This document shows positions 50,028-60,924 of a stretch of 64,000 nucleotides of DNA, piece after piece. The DNA comes from Palleronia sp. THAF1 (GTDB taxonomy: Bacteria > Pseudomonadota > Alphaproteobacteria > Rhodobacterales > Rhodobacteraceae). The stretch is from positions 2,523,001-2,587,000 of the forward strand of contig NZ_CP045420.1 of NCBI RefSeq assembly GCF_009363795.1. Direction: 5' to 3'. The translations under genes and the position numbers were made by a program. The notes beneath the pieces are model-generated. The model searched no databases. It saw nothing but the letters and a program-made list of their open reading frames with translations, and was not told the origin of the DNA. Positions within the stretch are counted from its first letter, which is position 1. Every line of letters starts with the position of its first letter.

Positions 50028-50891
50028 ATGACTGACACCGACCGATTGAACCTGCGCGCACAGACCGCTTCGGTCGCCGTGGCGCTGATCCTTGTGACCG
50101 CGAAGCTTTGGGCGCTGGCGGCGACGGGGTCGCTTTCGGTCGCCGCGGCTCTGGCGGATTCGGCGCTGGACCTGATGATGTCCTTGGGTGGCTTGGCCGC
50201 GATCCGCTACGCCGCGCGCCCCCCGGACGACGATCACCACTTCGGCCACACCTCTGCCGAGGATCTTGCCGCACTGGGTCAGTCCGCCTTCATCGCGCTG
50301 TCGGCCATCGCCATCGCGGCGGCGGGCGTGCTGCGGTTGGGCCAACCCGCCGCGCTAGAGAACGAGGGCGCGGGCATGGCCGTCATGGCGCTGTCCATCG
50401 GACTGACCGGAGCATTGGTCTTCTATCAATCCCGCGTGGCCCGGCGCACCGGCAACCGGGTCATCATGGCCGACCGCTTGCACTACGTGGGCGATCTACT
50501 GCCCAATCTGGGGGCGGCGGCGGCGCTTTATGCGTCGGGTGCGTTCGGGCTGGTGTCGCTGGATACGGTGGTTGCTCTGATCGCCGCCGTTATCATGCTG
50601 ATCGGTGCGGGGCGGATCGGCGCAGGCGCGTGGAACGCCCTGATGGACCGCGCGGCGGGGCCAGAGATGATCGCCGAGATCGGGCGCATCGCGGACGATG
50701 CTGCCGGCGTCGAAGGCCACCACGACCTGCGCACCCGGACCGCCGGCACGCGCGTCTTCGTGAACCTGCACATAGAGATCGACGGCACGCTGCCGCTATC
50801 GGACGCGCATGAGATCGGAGAGGACCTGCGCCGCACCATCGTGCAGCGCTATCCCGGCACGGATGTGATGATTCACCACGATCCGGTCTAG
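50028..50891 (+). CDS. cation diffusion facilitator transporter
   Basis: A 287-residue CDF-family efflux protein (FieF-like) has six membrane helices. Metal-site helices carry ADSALDLMMS and ADRLHYVGDLLPN, and HHFGHTSAEDLAALGQS follows helix 2. The C-terminal cytoplasmic domain includes VEGHHDLRTRTAG. It exports a divalent metal such as Fe, Zn or Mn; which cannot be judged here. It converges on the Mn-dependent pyrophosphatase gene, with 32 bp between stops. Confidence 0.9.
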   Translation: MTDTDRLNLRAQTASVAVALILVTAKLWALAATGSLSVAAALADSALDLMMSLGGLAAIRYAARPPDDDHHFGHTSAEDLAALGQSAFIALSAIAIAAAGVLRLGQPAALENEGAGMAVMALSIGLTGALVFYQSRVARRTGNRVIMADRLHYVGDLLPNLGAAAALYASGAFGLVSLDTVVALIAAVIMLIGAGRIGAGAWNALMDRAAGPEMIAEIGRIADDAAGVEGHHDLRTRTAGTRVFVNLHIEIDGTLPLSDAHEIGEDLRRTIVQRYPGTDVMIHHDPV

Positions 50892-50923
50892 GCCGAAGCC
50901 CCGAAGGACTTCGACCGAACGGC

Positions 50924-51847
50924 TTACACCGCGATGTTCGGGATGATCTGCTTTTTGCGGCTGACGATGCCCGGCAGAACGACCTGATCGCTGTCTCCGC
51001 ACACGGTCGAGAAGCTCTTGTTCGCCACGTCGCGCACCTGATCGTTCGGCAGAAGCAGCGTCGCCTGCTGTTCCAGGATGTCCACGACGAAGAGCATCAC
51101 GTGATCCACGCCGTCTTCGGCCTTCACGGTCTCCATCGCCTCGAACAAACCCTCTTTCCGCTTCAAAACGGTGTCGGGAGAGGTCGTTTCCAGCACCGAC
51201 ACGCGGAAGCTGGTGCCGTCCACCTCGTGCTTCTTGCTGTCCATCCGCACCAATTCCACGTCCGAAAACGCAGACACGTCGGACTTCGCGGCGAACATCT
51301 CTGTCGCGTAGCTGGGGATCTGGATGCCTAGGTCTTCGGCCAGACGCTGTGCCACGGCCTTGTCGTGGTCGGTCGTGGTGGGCGACCGGAATTCCAGCGT
51401 GTCGGACAGGATGCACGACAGCATCGCGCCCTTGATCGCGTCCGGCATACGGTCGGCATCGTCGCCCATCAGGTCGTGCATGATGGTTGCCGTACAGGCA
51501 AGCGGCTGGATGGTGATCTCGATCGGGCCCTTCGTCTCCAGCCCGCCGACAAGACGGTGGTGGTCGATGATGGCGCGGATGTTGGCGTCGTTGATGCCCT
51601 CGGGCAGTTCACCGGGATTGTTGGTGTCCACGATGACCACGTCCTGACCGGCCTCGACCCCGTCGATGATCTGCGGCTTGTCCAACTCCCACCGCTCCAG
51701 CATCCATGCGGCTTCGGTGTTCGGCTCGCCCAGCAGGGCGGGCTCTGCGGTGCGGCCCTTCACTTCGTTCAGGTACCACGCCCAGATGATGGGCGATCCG
51801 GTCGAATCGGTGTCGGGGGACAGGTGGCCGAAAACCAGTGTGGACAT
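50924..51847 (-). CDS. ppaC: manganese-dependent inorganic pyrophosphatase, family II
   Basis: The enzyme hydrolyses pyrophosphate, driving biosynthesis. The 307-residue protein has the DHH-family motifs FGHLSPDTDS, VDTNNPGE and IDHHRLVG, and SRKKQIIP near the C-terminus. Family II enzymes use Mn or Co. The neighbouring CDF transporter could relate to metal supply, which is inference. Confidence 0.94.
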   Translation of the reverse strand: MSTLVFGHLSPDTDSTGSPIIWAWYLNEVKGRTAEPALLGEPNTEAAWMLERWELDKPQIIDGVEAGQDVVIVDTNNPGELPEGINDANIRAIIDHHRLVGGLETKGPIEITIQPLACTATIMHDLMGDDADRMPDAIKGAMLSCILSDTLEFRSPTTTDHDKAVAQRLAEDLGIQIPSYATEMFAAKSDVSAFSDVELVRMDSKKHEVDGTSFRVSVLETTSPDTVLKRKEGLFEAMETVKAEDGVDHVMLFVVDILEQQATLLLPNDQVRDVANKSFSTVCGDSDQVVLPGIVSRKKQIIPNIAV

Positions 51848-51938
51848 GGGTTATTCCTTGCGTGAGCTAAGCGTCGCGGCGCTGTATACCAGCACGGTGG
51901 CCCTTGTCACCCACGCGATCGCCGGGCCATCTAGCACC

Positions 51939-52583
51939 ATGGGACTACGGGAAAGCGACCTTTACGCGCCGGTGAAGGCGCTGCTGGAAGGTCAGGGATA
52001 TGTCGTGAAGGGCGAGATCGGCGCGCTTGACGTGATGGCCGTACGCGGGGACGAACCTCCGGTGATCGTCGAGCTGAAGGTGTCGTTCACGCTGGGCCTC
52101 GTGCATCAGGGTGTGGCGCGGCAGGGACTTAGCGATCACGTCTACCTTGCGGTGCCGCCGGGCAAACACGCCACGAACAAGCGCAACACCGGCCTGTGTC
52201 GACGGCTGGGACTGGGGCTGATCTTCGTGCGGCCTGCCGATGGGCATGTCATCGTTGCCTGCGATCCGGCCCCCTACAGCCCCCGCACCTTTCCCAAGCG
52301 CACGGCCCGGCTGCTGCGAGAGTTCGCGCGCCTGGAAGGCGATCCGAACGTCGGCGGCGGCACGCGGCAGGGGCTGATGACAGCCTACCGACAGGACGCC
52401 CAGCGCATCGCTGACGCTTTGGAAGATGGCCCACTGAAATGCGCCACGATCCGCAAAGCATCCGGCGTGGACCGCGCCACCCCGATCCTGGCCGACAATC
52501 ACTATGGCTGGTTCGAGCGCGTCTCACGCGGGGTCTACGAGCTTAGTCCGAACGGCAAAGCGCGACATTCGGCAAAAACCTGA
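51939..52583 (+). CDS. DUF2161 PD-(D/E)XK nuclease-like protein
   Basis: A 214-residue protein has a PD-(D/E)XK-like core: E26 in GYVVKGEIGALD, D31, and E45-L-K47 in VIVELKVSF, followed by LGLVHQGVARQGLSDHVYLA. The C-terminal part (KCATIRKASGVDRATPILAD) looks like a winged-helix. The family DUF2161 (sometimes called a phosphodiesterase) has unknown targets. It stands alone, divergent from ppaC. ATG 51939 is chosen because a longer reading would lie in the ppaC promoter. Confidence 0.75.
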   Translation: MGLRESDLYAPVKALLEGQGYVVKGEIGALDVMAVRGDEPPVIVELKVSFTLGLVHQGVARQGLSDHVYLAVPPGKHATNKRNTGLCRRLGLGLIFVRPADGHVIVACDPAPYSPRTFPKRTARLLREFARLEGDPNVGGGTRQGLMTAYRQDAQRIADALEDGPLKCATIRKASGVDRATPILADNHYGWFERVSRGVYELSPNGKARHSAKT

Positions 52584-52626
52584 GAACCGTCATTCATTTG
52601 CCCTGATTTATCGGTAGACTGACCGC

Positions 52627-53502
52627 ATGGATCAGATACTCGCACAAAACCTGCCCCTTTTGCTTCTTGCCGGGCTTATCCTTCTGGTGGTCTTTCTGGC
52701 CGTCAAGATCGTCCCGCAGTCCGAGAAATACGTGGTCGAACGGTTTGGCCGCCTGCGCTCTGTGCTGGGTCCCGGCATCAACCTGATCGTGCCCTTCGTG
52801 GATACCGTTGCGCACAAGGTGTCGATTCTAGAACGGCAGTTGCCCACACAAACACAGGACGCGATCACCGCCGACAACGTGCTGGTTCAGGTCGAAACGA
52901 GCGTCTTCTACCGCATCCTGGAGCCTGAAAAGACCGTCTACCGCATCCGCGACGTGGACGGTGCTATCGCCACCACGGTCGCCGGTATCGTCCGGTCGGA
53001 AATCGGCAAGAACGAGTTGGACGAGGTGCAATCTAACCGCTCGACCCTGATCGCGACGGTCAAGGAACAAGTCGCGATGATGGTCGATGACTGGGGGATC
53101 GACGTGACGCGGGCCGAAATCCTTGACGTGAACCTGGATGAGGCCACCCGCGCCGCGATGCTGCAACAGTTGAACGCCGAACGCGCTCGGCGTGCTGCGG
53201 TAACGGAAGCAGAGGGACTGAAACGATCAGTCGAACTGGCCGCTGATGGCGACCTTTATGCCGCCGAACAGTCGGCAAAGGCCCGCCGCATCACCGCAGA
53301 GGCCGAAGCCTACGCCACCGCCATCGTCGCAGAGGCCATTGCCGACCACGGCATCGAATCGGCGCAGTATCAGGTGGCGCTGAAACAGGTCGAAGCCCTG
53401 ACCAAGATGGGCACAAGCAACGGCTCGCAAACCATCGTGGTCCCGGCGCAGGCGCTCGACGCCTTCGGCGATGCGTTCCGCATGCTGAAAGGACGCGGCT
53501 GA
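52627..53502 (+). CDS. SPFH/Band 7 membrane-associated protein
   Basis: A 291-residue stomatin/QmcA-type protein has a single N-terminal membrane helix (about 9-27), an SPFH domain (PQSEKYVVERFGRLRSVLGP and DAITADNVLVQVETSVFYRI) and a coiled-coil tail (AKARRITAEAEAYATAIV). These proteins form ring-like membrane scaffolds. It overlaps the NfeD-like gene as TGATG, the usual partner. Confidence 0.93.
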   Translation: MDQILAQNLPLLLLAGLILLVVFLAVKIVPQSEKYVVERFGRLRSVLGPGINLIVPFVDTVAHKVSILERQLPTQTQDAITADNVLVQVETSVFYRILEPEKTVYRIRDVDGAIATTVAGIVRSEIGKNELDEVQSNRSTLIATVKEQVAMMVDDWGIDVTRAEILDVNLDEATRAAMLQQLNAERARRAAVTEAEGLKRSVELAADGDLYAAEQSAKARRITAEAEAYATAIVAEAIADHGIESAQYQVALKQVEALTKMGTSNGSQTIVVPAQALDAFGDAFRMLKGRG

Positions 53503-53771
53503 TGCTGTCGGCGTGGGGGGCCTGGGCCATCCTCGCGGCGTTTTTGGCCGCCGCCGAACTGCTACTTCCAGCGCAAATCCTACTTGGCTTCGCCATCGGC
53601 GCCGCTGCCATCGCGGTGCAGATTTGGCTTGGCATCATAGGAGGATCGGTCGGCTGGACGCTGACGGTCTTCGCCGTACTCAGCCTTGCCGCCTGGATCG
53701 CGCTGCGCCAGCTGTCAGGCACGCGCGACGGCCAGATCCGTCTGTGGGACCGCGATATAAACGACGATTGA
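53502..53771 (+). CDS. NfeD-like short membrane protein
   Basis: An 89-residue protein with two to three membrane helices and no clear OB domain (the tail is short, RQLSGTRDGQIRLWDRDIN). Short NfeD-type proteins pair with SPFH proteins. It ends about 130 bp before groES and its operon stops before the CIRCE element. Confidence 0.8.
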   Translation: MLSAWGAWAILAAFLAAAELLLPAQILLGFAIGAAAIAVQIWLGIIGGSVGWTLTVFAVLSLAAWIALRQLSGTRDGQIRLWDRDINDD

Positions 53772-53801
53772 TGTCCCGCCTGAAACGCACGCGCAATCTC
53801 G

Positions 53802-53830
53802 TTGACACGCGCCAGTGTTCTGCCTATCTG
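53802..53830 (+). promoter_or_regulatory. sigma-70-type promoter of groESL
   Basis: TTGACA (53802-53807) and TATCTG (53825-53830) with a 17-bp spacer lie just before the CIRCE element, which would overlap the start region. Confidence 0.65.
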
Positions 53831-53838
53831 CTCCTTCG

Positions 53839-53865
53839 TTAGCACTCTCCCCGTGTGAGTGCTAA
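53839..53865. promoter_or_regulatory. CIRCE operator (HrcA binding site)
   Basis: Perfect inverted repeat TTAGCACTC (53839-53847), 9-bp spacer, GAGTGCTAA (53857-53865), the consensus CIRCE element, 35 bp before groES. HrcA should repress this operon until heat or other stress. Confidence 0.97.
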
Positions 53866-53899
53866 CACCAGACATTCACTCGAACCAAGGAGCGTTCAG

Positions 53900-54187
53900 A
53901 TGGCATTTACCCCCCTGCACGACCGCGTTCTCGTCCGTCGTATCGAAGGTGACGAGAAGACCAAGGGCGGCCTGATCATCCCCGACAGCGCCAAGGAAAA
54001 GCCTTCCGAGGGCGAAGTCGTCGCCGTTGGCGAAGGCGCGCGCAAGGAAAATGGCGATCGCATCACGCCCGACGTGAAAGCGGGCGACCGCATTCTCTTC
54101 GGCAAGTGGTCCGGCACCGAGATCACCGTCGACGGTGAAGAGATGCTCATCATGAAGGAAACGGACATCCTCGGCACCCTCGCCTGA
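53900..54187 (+). CDS. groS: co-chaperonin GroES
   Basis: The heptameric lid of the GroEL folding chamber, 95 residues, with [20 protein letters not shown] and the mobile loop [17 protein letters not shown] 53900 follows AAGGAG; a GTG further upstream lies inside CIRCE and is rejected. It is followed by groEL after 50 bp. Confidence 0.98.
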   Translation: MAFTPLHDRVLVRRIEGDEKTKGGLIIPDSAKEKPSEGEVVAVGEGARKENGDRITPDVKAGDRILFGKWSGTEITVDGEEMLIMKETDILGTLA

Positions 54188-54219
54188 GCTGACGTCCCGA
54201 TCCATCCCTGAAACGATAG

Positions 54220-55878
<1,659 letters not shown>

Positions 55879-55906
55879 TAGCGCGCCCAGCGCTACGTGA
55901 AGATTG

Positions 55907-55933
55907 GGGCGGTCCTTCGGGGCCGCCCTTTTT
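55907..55933 (+). terminator. terminator of groESL
   Basis: A 9-bp stem, GGGCGGTCC with GGGCCGCCC (one G-T wobble), around a TTCG loop is followed by five Ts at 55929-55933. Confidence 0.92.
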
Positions 55934-56054
55934 CGTGGCACCCCACAATGTCATTCGACATAGGCCATTTTTGACCTGTCCGAATTTTAGTCTGGATCGC
56001 GTAATCCGATCCCGCGTTGTCCTATCAGTTGTAACCAGTGAAGGAGTAACCCCC

Positions 56055-56405
56055 ATGACCGCAGGAACCCACAATCTCGTATCGTCCGCCGATGTCACCG
56101 GTACGACGGTATATGGACACGACGGCGACAAGGTCGGCAGCATCGATCGACTGATGATCGACAAGCAAAGCGGCAAGGTCGCCTATGCAGTCATGAGCTT
56201 CGGCGGCATCCTCGGTATCGGCGGCGATGAGCGCCCTGTTCCGTGGAACACGCTGACCTATGACACCAGCAAGGACGGTTTCGTCACATCGATCACCGAA
56301 GCGCAGTTGAAAGACGCGCCCGACGCCAAGGACGACTGGCGCTCGGACCGCGACTGGGAGAAGCGCACGCACGAAAGCTACGGCGCTTCGCCCTATTGGA
56401 TCTAG
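56055..56405 (+). CDS. PRC-barrel domain protein
   Basis: A 116-residue protein has an N-terminal PRC-barrel (VYGHDGDKVGSIDRLMID, then KVAYAVMSFGGILGIG). The C-terminal tail is charged (DDWRSDRDWEKRTHESYG). ATG 56055 follows AAGGAG; the longer GTG-initiated reading has no family features. PRC-barrel proteins are often stress-induced; function here is unknown. Confidence 0.85.
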   Translation: MTAGTHNLVSSADVTGTTVYGHDGDKVGSIDRLMIDKQSGKVAYAVMSFGGILGIGGDERPVPWNTLTYDTSKDGFVTSITEAQLKDAPDAKDDWRSDRDWEKRTHESYGASPYWI

Positions 56406-56414
56406 CGAAGGTAG

Positions 56415-56440
56415 GGGCGGCGCTTCGGTGCCGCCCTTTT
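56415..56440 (+). terminator. terminator after PRC-barrel gene
   Basis: The stem GGGCGGC (56415-56421) pairs with GCCGCCC (56430-56436), the loop closing with a C-G and G-T pair, then TTTT. Confidence 0.88.
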
Positions 56441-56470
56441 CTATTTCGCGTCTTCGCGTAGGGTGCGCGG

Positions 56471-56935
56471 ATGACGCCAACCATTACCCCCTACCGAGAC
56501 CACGACGCCGCAACGGTCGAGGCCCTGTTGCGGGCCGCTTTCGGACAGCAGGCAGAGGCCGATCTGGTCGTTGCCCTGCGCCGCGATGGGGCTATGGCGG
56601 CTGAATGGCTGGCAATGGCAGAGGATCGGATTGTCGGCTACCTCGCCCTGTCTCGGATGGACGCTCCCGACGGGTGGTTGTGCCTTGCACCGCTCGCCGT
56701 GCAGCCGGAACGCCAGGGACAGGGGATCGCCATGGCACTTTTGCGCCACGTGGTCGATACGGCGCAAAGACCGGTTGTCGTTTTGGGAGAGCCCGCGCTT
56801 TACGAGAAAGCCGGTTTCTCGACACAGCACGCGCAACGACTGACCAGCCCCTACCCGCTGTCGCACACGTTGCTTCTGCACCCGGGCGACGACACCCCGG
56901 CAGAGACGCTGATCTATCCAGCCGCTTTCGGCTGA
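56471..56935 (+). CDS. GNAT N-acetyltransferase
   Basis: A 154-residue GNAT protein has the acetyl-CoA loop VQPERQGQGIAMALLRHV and VLGEPALYEKAGFSTQ, a YhbS-like layout. The substrate is unknown. It is 4 bp upstream of a DMT transporter gene, so probably co-transcribed. Confidence 0.82.
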   Translation: MTPTITPYRDHDAATVEALLRAAFGQQAEADLVVALRRDGAMAAEWLAMAEDRIVGYLALSRMDAPDGWLCLAPLAVQPERQGQGIAMALLRHVVDTAQRPVVVLGEPALYEKAGFSTQHAQRLTSPYPLSHTLLLHPGDDTPAETLIYPAAFG

Positions 56936-56939
56936 CCCT

Positions 56940-57776
56940 ATGCGCCTGATCCTGACAACCACGCTCGTTATGACGGCCTTCGCCGCGAACTCGGTCCTCA
57001 ACCGGGCGGCGGTAGGCGGCGGGCAGATCGGCTCGATGGACTTCGCGGCGCTGCGGCTGGTGTCGGGCGCGGCTGTTCTGGCCCTTCTGGCCACGTGGCG
57101 CAGCGGGACTGCTTGGCTGGCGGGGTTCCGCGCGGTGAACATCGGCGCGTTGGCGACCTACGTGATCGGGTTCTCGCTGGCCTACGTTGCCCTGCCAGCA
57201 GGGGCCGGCGCACTGATCCTGTTCGCCACGGTGCAGGTCACGATGTTCGGGGGCGCAGTTCTGACGCGCGACGCGATCCCCGCGCGGCGATGGATTGGGG
57301 CCGTCGCTGCCTTGGCGGGGCTGGCGTGGATGCTGTTGCCGGGTTCAGGCGGTGTGGCCGCAGGGCCGGGCGTGCTGATGGTGATCGCAGGCATCGGCTG
57401 GGGCGTCTATTCCCTCCGCGGCGGCGCTGGCGGCGGCCCGCTGCACACGACGACCGCCAGCTTCGTCGGTGCTGTGCCCATTGGTTTGGCGGCGTGGCTG
57501 CTGGCCGGTCCTGCGCCATTCACCGGCACGGGCGCTGCACTCGCCATCGTTTCGGGGGCCGTCACCTCGGGCCTTGGCTACGCGCTGTGGTATGCCGTGC
57601 TGCCCGCCCTTGGCGCCACGCGCGCGGCGCTGTCGCAACTGACCGTGCCGGTGATTGCCGTGTTAGGCGGCGCGGCGCTGCTGGCAGAGCCGGTGTCCCT
57701 GCGGCTGGTACTGTCCTGCGCAATCGTGATCGGCGGCGTCGCCTTCGGTCTGGCCCCCTCGCGGGCACGCGCCTAG
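56940..57776 (+). CDS. EamA/DMT-family transporter
   Basis: A 278-residue membrane protein with ten helices in two EamA repeats, for example TAFAANSVLNRAAVGGG at the start and SGLGYALWYAVLPALGA in the second repeat. It exports a metabolite, identity unknown. It sits between a GNAT gene and an exported lipase-like gene. Confidence 0.85.
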   Translation: MRLILTTTLVMTAFAANSVLNRAAVGGGQIGSMDFAALRLVSGAAVLALLATWRSGTAWLAGFRAVNIGALATYVIGFSLAYVALPAGAGALILFATVQVTMFGGAVLTRDAIPARRWIGAVAALAGLAWMLLPGSGGVAAGPGVLMVIAGIGWGVYSLRGGAGGGPLHTTTASFVGAVPIGLAAWLLAGPAPFTGTGAALAIVSGAVTSGLGYALWYAVLPALGATRAALSQLTVPVIAVLGGAALLAEPVSLRLVLSCAIVIGGVAFGLAPSRARA

Positions 57777-57785
57777 ATACAGCGG

Positions 57786-58469
57786 ATGAAAACACTTCTG
57801 CTTCTGGCGCTTCTGGTCCCCGGCATCGCGCGCGCCGATTGCGTCGTGCTGCTGCACGGCCTTGCGCGTTCCTCCCTGTCGATGGAGGTGATGGCTGAGG
57901 CTTTGCAGGCGCGCGGCTACACCACCGCCAACGCCAACTACGACAGCAACTCCGCCCCAATCGGGGAATTGGTCGAGCGCATCGTGCCGCCAGCGGTCGA
58001 AGCTTGTGGCGATCAGAGGGTGCATTTCGTCACGCACTCCATGGGCGGCATCCTTGCCCGTGTCTGGCTGGAGGACCATCGCCCCGCGAAGATGGGCCGG
58101 GTCGTGATGATGGCGCCACCGAACAAGGGCACGGAACTGGTGGATGCATTCGGAGAGCTGCCACCGTTCGAATGGTTGAACGGCCCGGCCGGTCTGCAGC
58201 TGGGCACTGGCCCGGATAGCCTGCCGAACCAGCTGGGCCTCGCGCGGTTCGAACTGGGTGTGATCGCGGGCAACCGATCGTTGAACCCGGTCTATTCAGC
58301 GATTATCGAAGGGCCCGACGACGGCAAGGTATCGGTCACCTCTGCTCAGGTGAAGGGAATGGATGATTTTATCGTCCTGCCGGTCAGTCACACCTTCATG
58401 ATGATCCGACCCATCGTGATCGAACAGGTGGCGGCGTTCCTTGAGACGGGCGCGTTTCGGCACGATTGA
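57786..58469 (+). CDS. exported lipase-like alpha/beta hydrolase
   Basis: A 227-residue protein with a signal peptide ([17 protein letters not shown]). The oxyanion [11 protein letters not shown], nucleophile [12 protein letters not shown] and the late histidine PVSHTFMM make a normal catalytic set (the acid is in the D region around DSLPN). Substrate is unknown. Confidence 0.85.
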   Translation: MKTLLLLALLVPGIARADCVVLLHGLARSSLSMEVMAEALQARGYTTANANYDSNSAPIGELVERIVPPAVEACGDQRVHFVTHSMGGILARVWLEDHRPAKMGRVVMMAPPNKGTELVDAFGELPPFEWLNGPAGLQLGTGPDSLPNQLGLARFELGVIAGNRSLNPVYSAIIEGPDDGKVSVTSAQVKGMDDFIVLPVSHTFMMIRPIVIEQVAAFLETGAFRHD

Positions 58470-58478
58470 GAGCGTAGA

Positions 58479-58531
58479 GCGAGGGCGCTGCCCTCGCGCT
58501 CCCGAGGTATTTTCGGAAAGATGAAACGGCC
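58479..58531 (+). repeat. intergenic hairpin plus conserved TTTTCGG-GATGAA element
   Basis: A perfect 8-bp hairpin GCGAGGGC-GCT-GCCCTCGC (58479-58497) is followed by CCCGAGGTATTTTCGG and AAAGATGAAACGGCC to 58531. This pattern is one I recall as recurrent between genes in Rhodobacteraceae, and its second half resembles the rpsD leader (42762-42785). It lies between two converging genes. Confidence 0.6.
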
Positions 58532-58533
58532 GG

Positions 58534-59598
58534 TCAGACGATGCGGTTGACGTGGCCCATCTTGCGACCGGCGCGGGTTTCGGACTTTCCGTAAAGGTGG
58601 ATCGCCGTTGCAGGCTCTGCGCGGAGTGCCGGCAAACGGTCCATGTCGTCGCCGATCAGGTTCTCCATCACCACGTCCGAATGGCGCGATCCATCGCCAA
58701 CCGGCCAGCCCGCGACGGCGCGGATATGCTGTTCGAACTGATCGATGGCGCAGCCGTTCTGCGTCCAATGGCCAGAGTTGTGAACGCGGGGGGCAATCTC
58801 GTTCACGATCAGCCCCTGCGGCGTGACGAACAGCTCCACGCCCAAGACACCAACGTAGTCGAGCGCCGTCAGGATGCGAGAGGCGATCAGGACGGCGTCG
58901 GTGGAAACGCTTCCCGGTACCCGCGCGGGCACCGTCGTCGTGCGCAGGATACCGCCCGCGTGGACGTTCTCACCCGGATCGAAACAGGCGACACGACCGT
59001 CGAGGCTGCGCGCCCCGATCACACTGATCTCTGCGGTGAAATCGACGAAGCCTTCGAGAACGGCAGGCGCGCCGTTCATCTCGGCAAGCGCTTGGTCCGC
59101 GTCCGACACGTCGTTGATCCGCGCCTGCCCCTTGCCGTCATAGCCGAAGCGCCGTGTCTTCAGGATCGCGGGGACGCCGATCCGGTCCATTGCAGCGCTC
59201 AGGTCATCGGCGCTTTCGACGTTTGCGTAGGGCGCCGGCGTCAGGCCCATGTCCGACAGCCAGTCCTTCTCTGTCAGACGATCCTGGCTGATCCGAAGCG
59301 CTTCTCTGCCCGGTCGGATCGGAACATGCGCCTCGATGGCGTCGAGCGCAGCGGTGGGGATGTTCTCGAATTCGTAGGTGACCACGTCGCAGGCCTGCGC
59401 AAAGCGGCGCAGGGCGTCGGCGTCGTCGTAGTCGGCTTGTAGATGGAAATTGCTGACGTGGCTGGCGGGGCAATCGCCCGCAGGCTCGAAGATGCAGGTC
59501 TTGAAGCCAAGGCGAGAGGCCGCGACCGACAGCATACGGCCAAGCTGACCGCCGCCCAGGATGCCGATCGTGCTGCCGGGGGAAAGGGGATCAGTCAT
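58534..59598 (-). CDS. purK: N5-carboxyaminoimidazole ribonucleotide synthase
   Basis: PurK uses ATP and bicarbonate to carboxylate aminoimidazole ribonucleotide in purine synthesis. The protein is 354 residues, with an ATP-grasp fold: [31 protein letters not shown] and [16 protein letters not shown]. The ATG 59598 overlaps the purE stop by 8 bp; it is the second gene of a purEK pair. Confidence 0.96.
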   Translation of the reverse strand: MTDPLSPGSTIGILGGGQLGRMLSVAASRLGFKTCIFEPAGDCPASHVSNFHLQADYDDADALRRFAQACDVVTYEFENIPTAALDAIEAHVPIRPGREALRISQDRLTEKDWLSDMGLTPAPYANVESADDLSAAMDRIGVPAILKTRRFGYDGKGQARINDVSDADQALAEMNGAPAVLEGFVDFTAEISVIGARSLDGRVACFDPGENVHAGGILRTTTVPARVPGSVSTDAVLIASRILTALDYVGVLGVELFVTPQGLIVNEIAPRVHNSGHWTQNGCAIDQFEQHIRAVAGWPVGDGSRHSDVVMENLIGDDMDRLPALRAEPATAIHLYGKSETRAGRKMGHVNRIV

Positions 59599-60073
59599 CC
59601 GAAGGCACCTCTGGGATCGACGCGGTGAGGGACGCGCGCCACGCATCGACGCGTGAGGCCAGCGCGGGGTCCGTCATTGCCAGCATCTGCGCCGCCATCA
59701 ACCCGGCGTTCGCAGCCCCTGCCGCGCCGATGGCCATGGTCGCGACCGGATAGCCCTTGGGCATCTGCACGATGGAGTAGAGCGAATCGACGCCCGACAG
59801 CGCCTTGGTCTGAACCGGCACGCCGATCACCGGCACGCGAGTCTTGGATGCCATCATGCCCGGCAAATGGGCGGCACCCCCTGCGCCTGCGATGATGACC
59901 TTCAGGCCCGCATCGACTGCGCCACGCCCATAATCATACAGACGATCCGGTGTGCGATGGGCCGAGACGATGCGCGCTTCATAAGACACGCCAAGTTCAT
60001 CAAGAATGGTCGCCGCTTCGCGCAGCGTGGGCCAATCGGACTGACTTCCCATGATGATACCGACATCCGGCAT
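59591..60073 (-). CDS. purE: N5-CAIR mutase PurE
   Basis: PurE moves the carboxyl group of N5-CAIR to C4. The protein is 160 residues with [25 protein letters not shown] and [12 protein letters not shown], the active-site signatures. It is first in the purEK pair; longer upstream reading is not supported. Confidence 0.97.
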   Translation of the reverse strand: MPDVGIIMGSQSDWPTLREAATILDELGVSYEARIVSAHRTPDRLYDYGRGAVDAGLKVIIAGAGGAAHLPGMMASKTRVPVIGVPVQTKALSGVDSLYSIVQMPKGYPVATMAIGAAGAANAGLMAAQMLAMTDPALASRVDAWRASLTASIPEVPSDD

Positions 60074-60133
60074 TCCGGCCTCCTGCGATGCGTTCGGGCG
60101 CAACCATAGGCAGGCCCACAGCCGCCCGCAACG

Positions 60134-60361
60134 CTAGGCTATTATGTCAGGCAGCAGCCGGTCTTCGATATCGGCGATGCGATCCTTCAGCATCAGCTTC
60201 TTCCGCTTCAGCCGCTGCAGGGTCAGCATGTCGCCGCGCCCCGACTCGTGGATCGCGCGCACGGCCGCATCCAGATCGGCATGCTCGGCCTTCAGGAGCT
60301 GCAGCTTGACCTGCAGCATCTGCGCCTCGTCCATCGTCTGGGGGTTCGTCGTTCCATCCAT
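60134..60361 (-). CDS. YdcH family (DUF465) protein
   Basis: A 75-residue helical protein with LQLLKAEHADLDAAVRAI and LQRLKRKKLMLKDRIADIED, the DUF465 pattern. Function is unknown. Start at ATG 60361; 60 bp from purE on the same strand. Confidence 0.85.
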   Translation of the reverse strand: MDGTTNPQTMDEAQMLQVKLQLLKAEHADLDAAVRAIHESGRGDMLTLQRLKRKKLMLKDRIADIEDRLLPDIIA

Positions 60362-60501
60362 CTGCCGGAACTTACACCGACTGCGCCGTCGGGCAAGCAT
60401 TGCGATCTTGCGTGACGCCCCTGCACTCCCCATATTTTTGACACAGGCGGTCGCCATAACGGGACCGGCGTTGCACAGTCGCTTTGAAGAAGGACGTGTC
60501 G

Positions 60502-60921
60502 ATGACGAAAATGGCTTTGGGAACCCATCCGTTCCTGCTGGGCTTCGATGAGCTTGAACGGCTGGTCGAACGCACCGCGAAATCCGACGCGGGCGGATAC
60601 CCCCCGTACAATATCGAACAGACCGATCAGAACGCCTACCGCATCACGCTTGCGGTTGCTGGTTTCGCCGAAGACGACCTGTCGATCACGGTCGAGGATC
60701 AGCAACTCGTCGTGCGCGGTCGCATCTCTGACACCGGCGAACAGCGCGTGTTCCTGCACCGCGGCATTGCAGCGCGGCAGTTCCAACGGACCTTCGTGCT
60801 GGCGGATGGCGTTGATGTAACAGGTGCAAGGATAGAGAACGGCTTGCTGCACGTCGATCTGACCAAAGCGCAGCCCGACACGGTCGTCCGAACGATCCGC
60901 ATCACGAAAGGTGAGACATAA
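60502..60921 (+). CDS. Hsp20 small heat shock protein
   Basis: A 139-residue alpha-crystallin-type chaperone. After PPYNIEQTDQNAYRITLAVAG the crystallin domain has VEDQQLVVRGR and ends ARIENGLLHVDL (the GxL-like motif). ATG 60502 follows AAGAAGGA. IbpA-like by length. The stop is 3 bp before the DUF1150 start. Confidence 0.94.
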   Translation: MTKMALGTHPFLLGFDELERLVERTAKSDAGGYPPYNIEQTDQNAYRITLAVAGFAEDDLSITVEDQQLVVRGRISDTGEQRVFLHRGIAARQFQRTFVLADGVDVTGARIENGLLHVDLTKAQPDTVVRTIRITKGET

Positions 60922-60924
60922 GCC

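Noticed and set aside
53802..53830. A sigma-32 heat-shock promoter for groESL
   Set aside because: No CTTGAA-CCCAT pair seen; TTGACA-17-TATCTG with CIRCE explains regulation.
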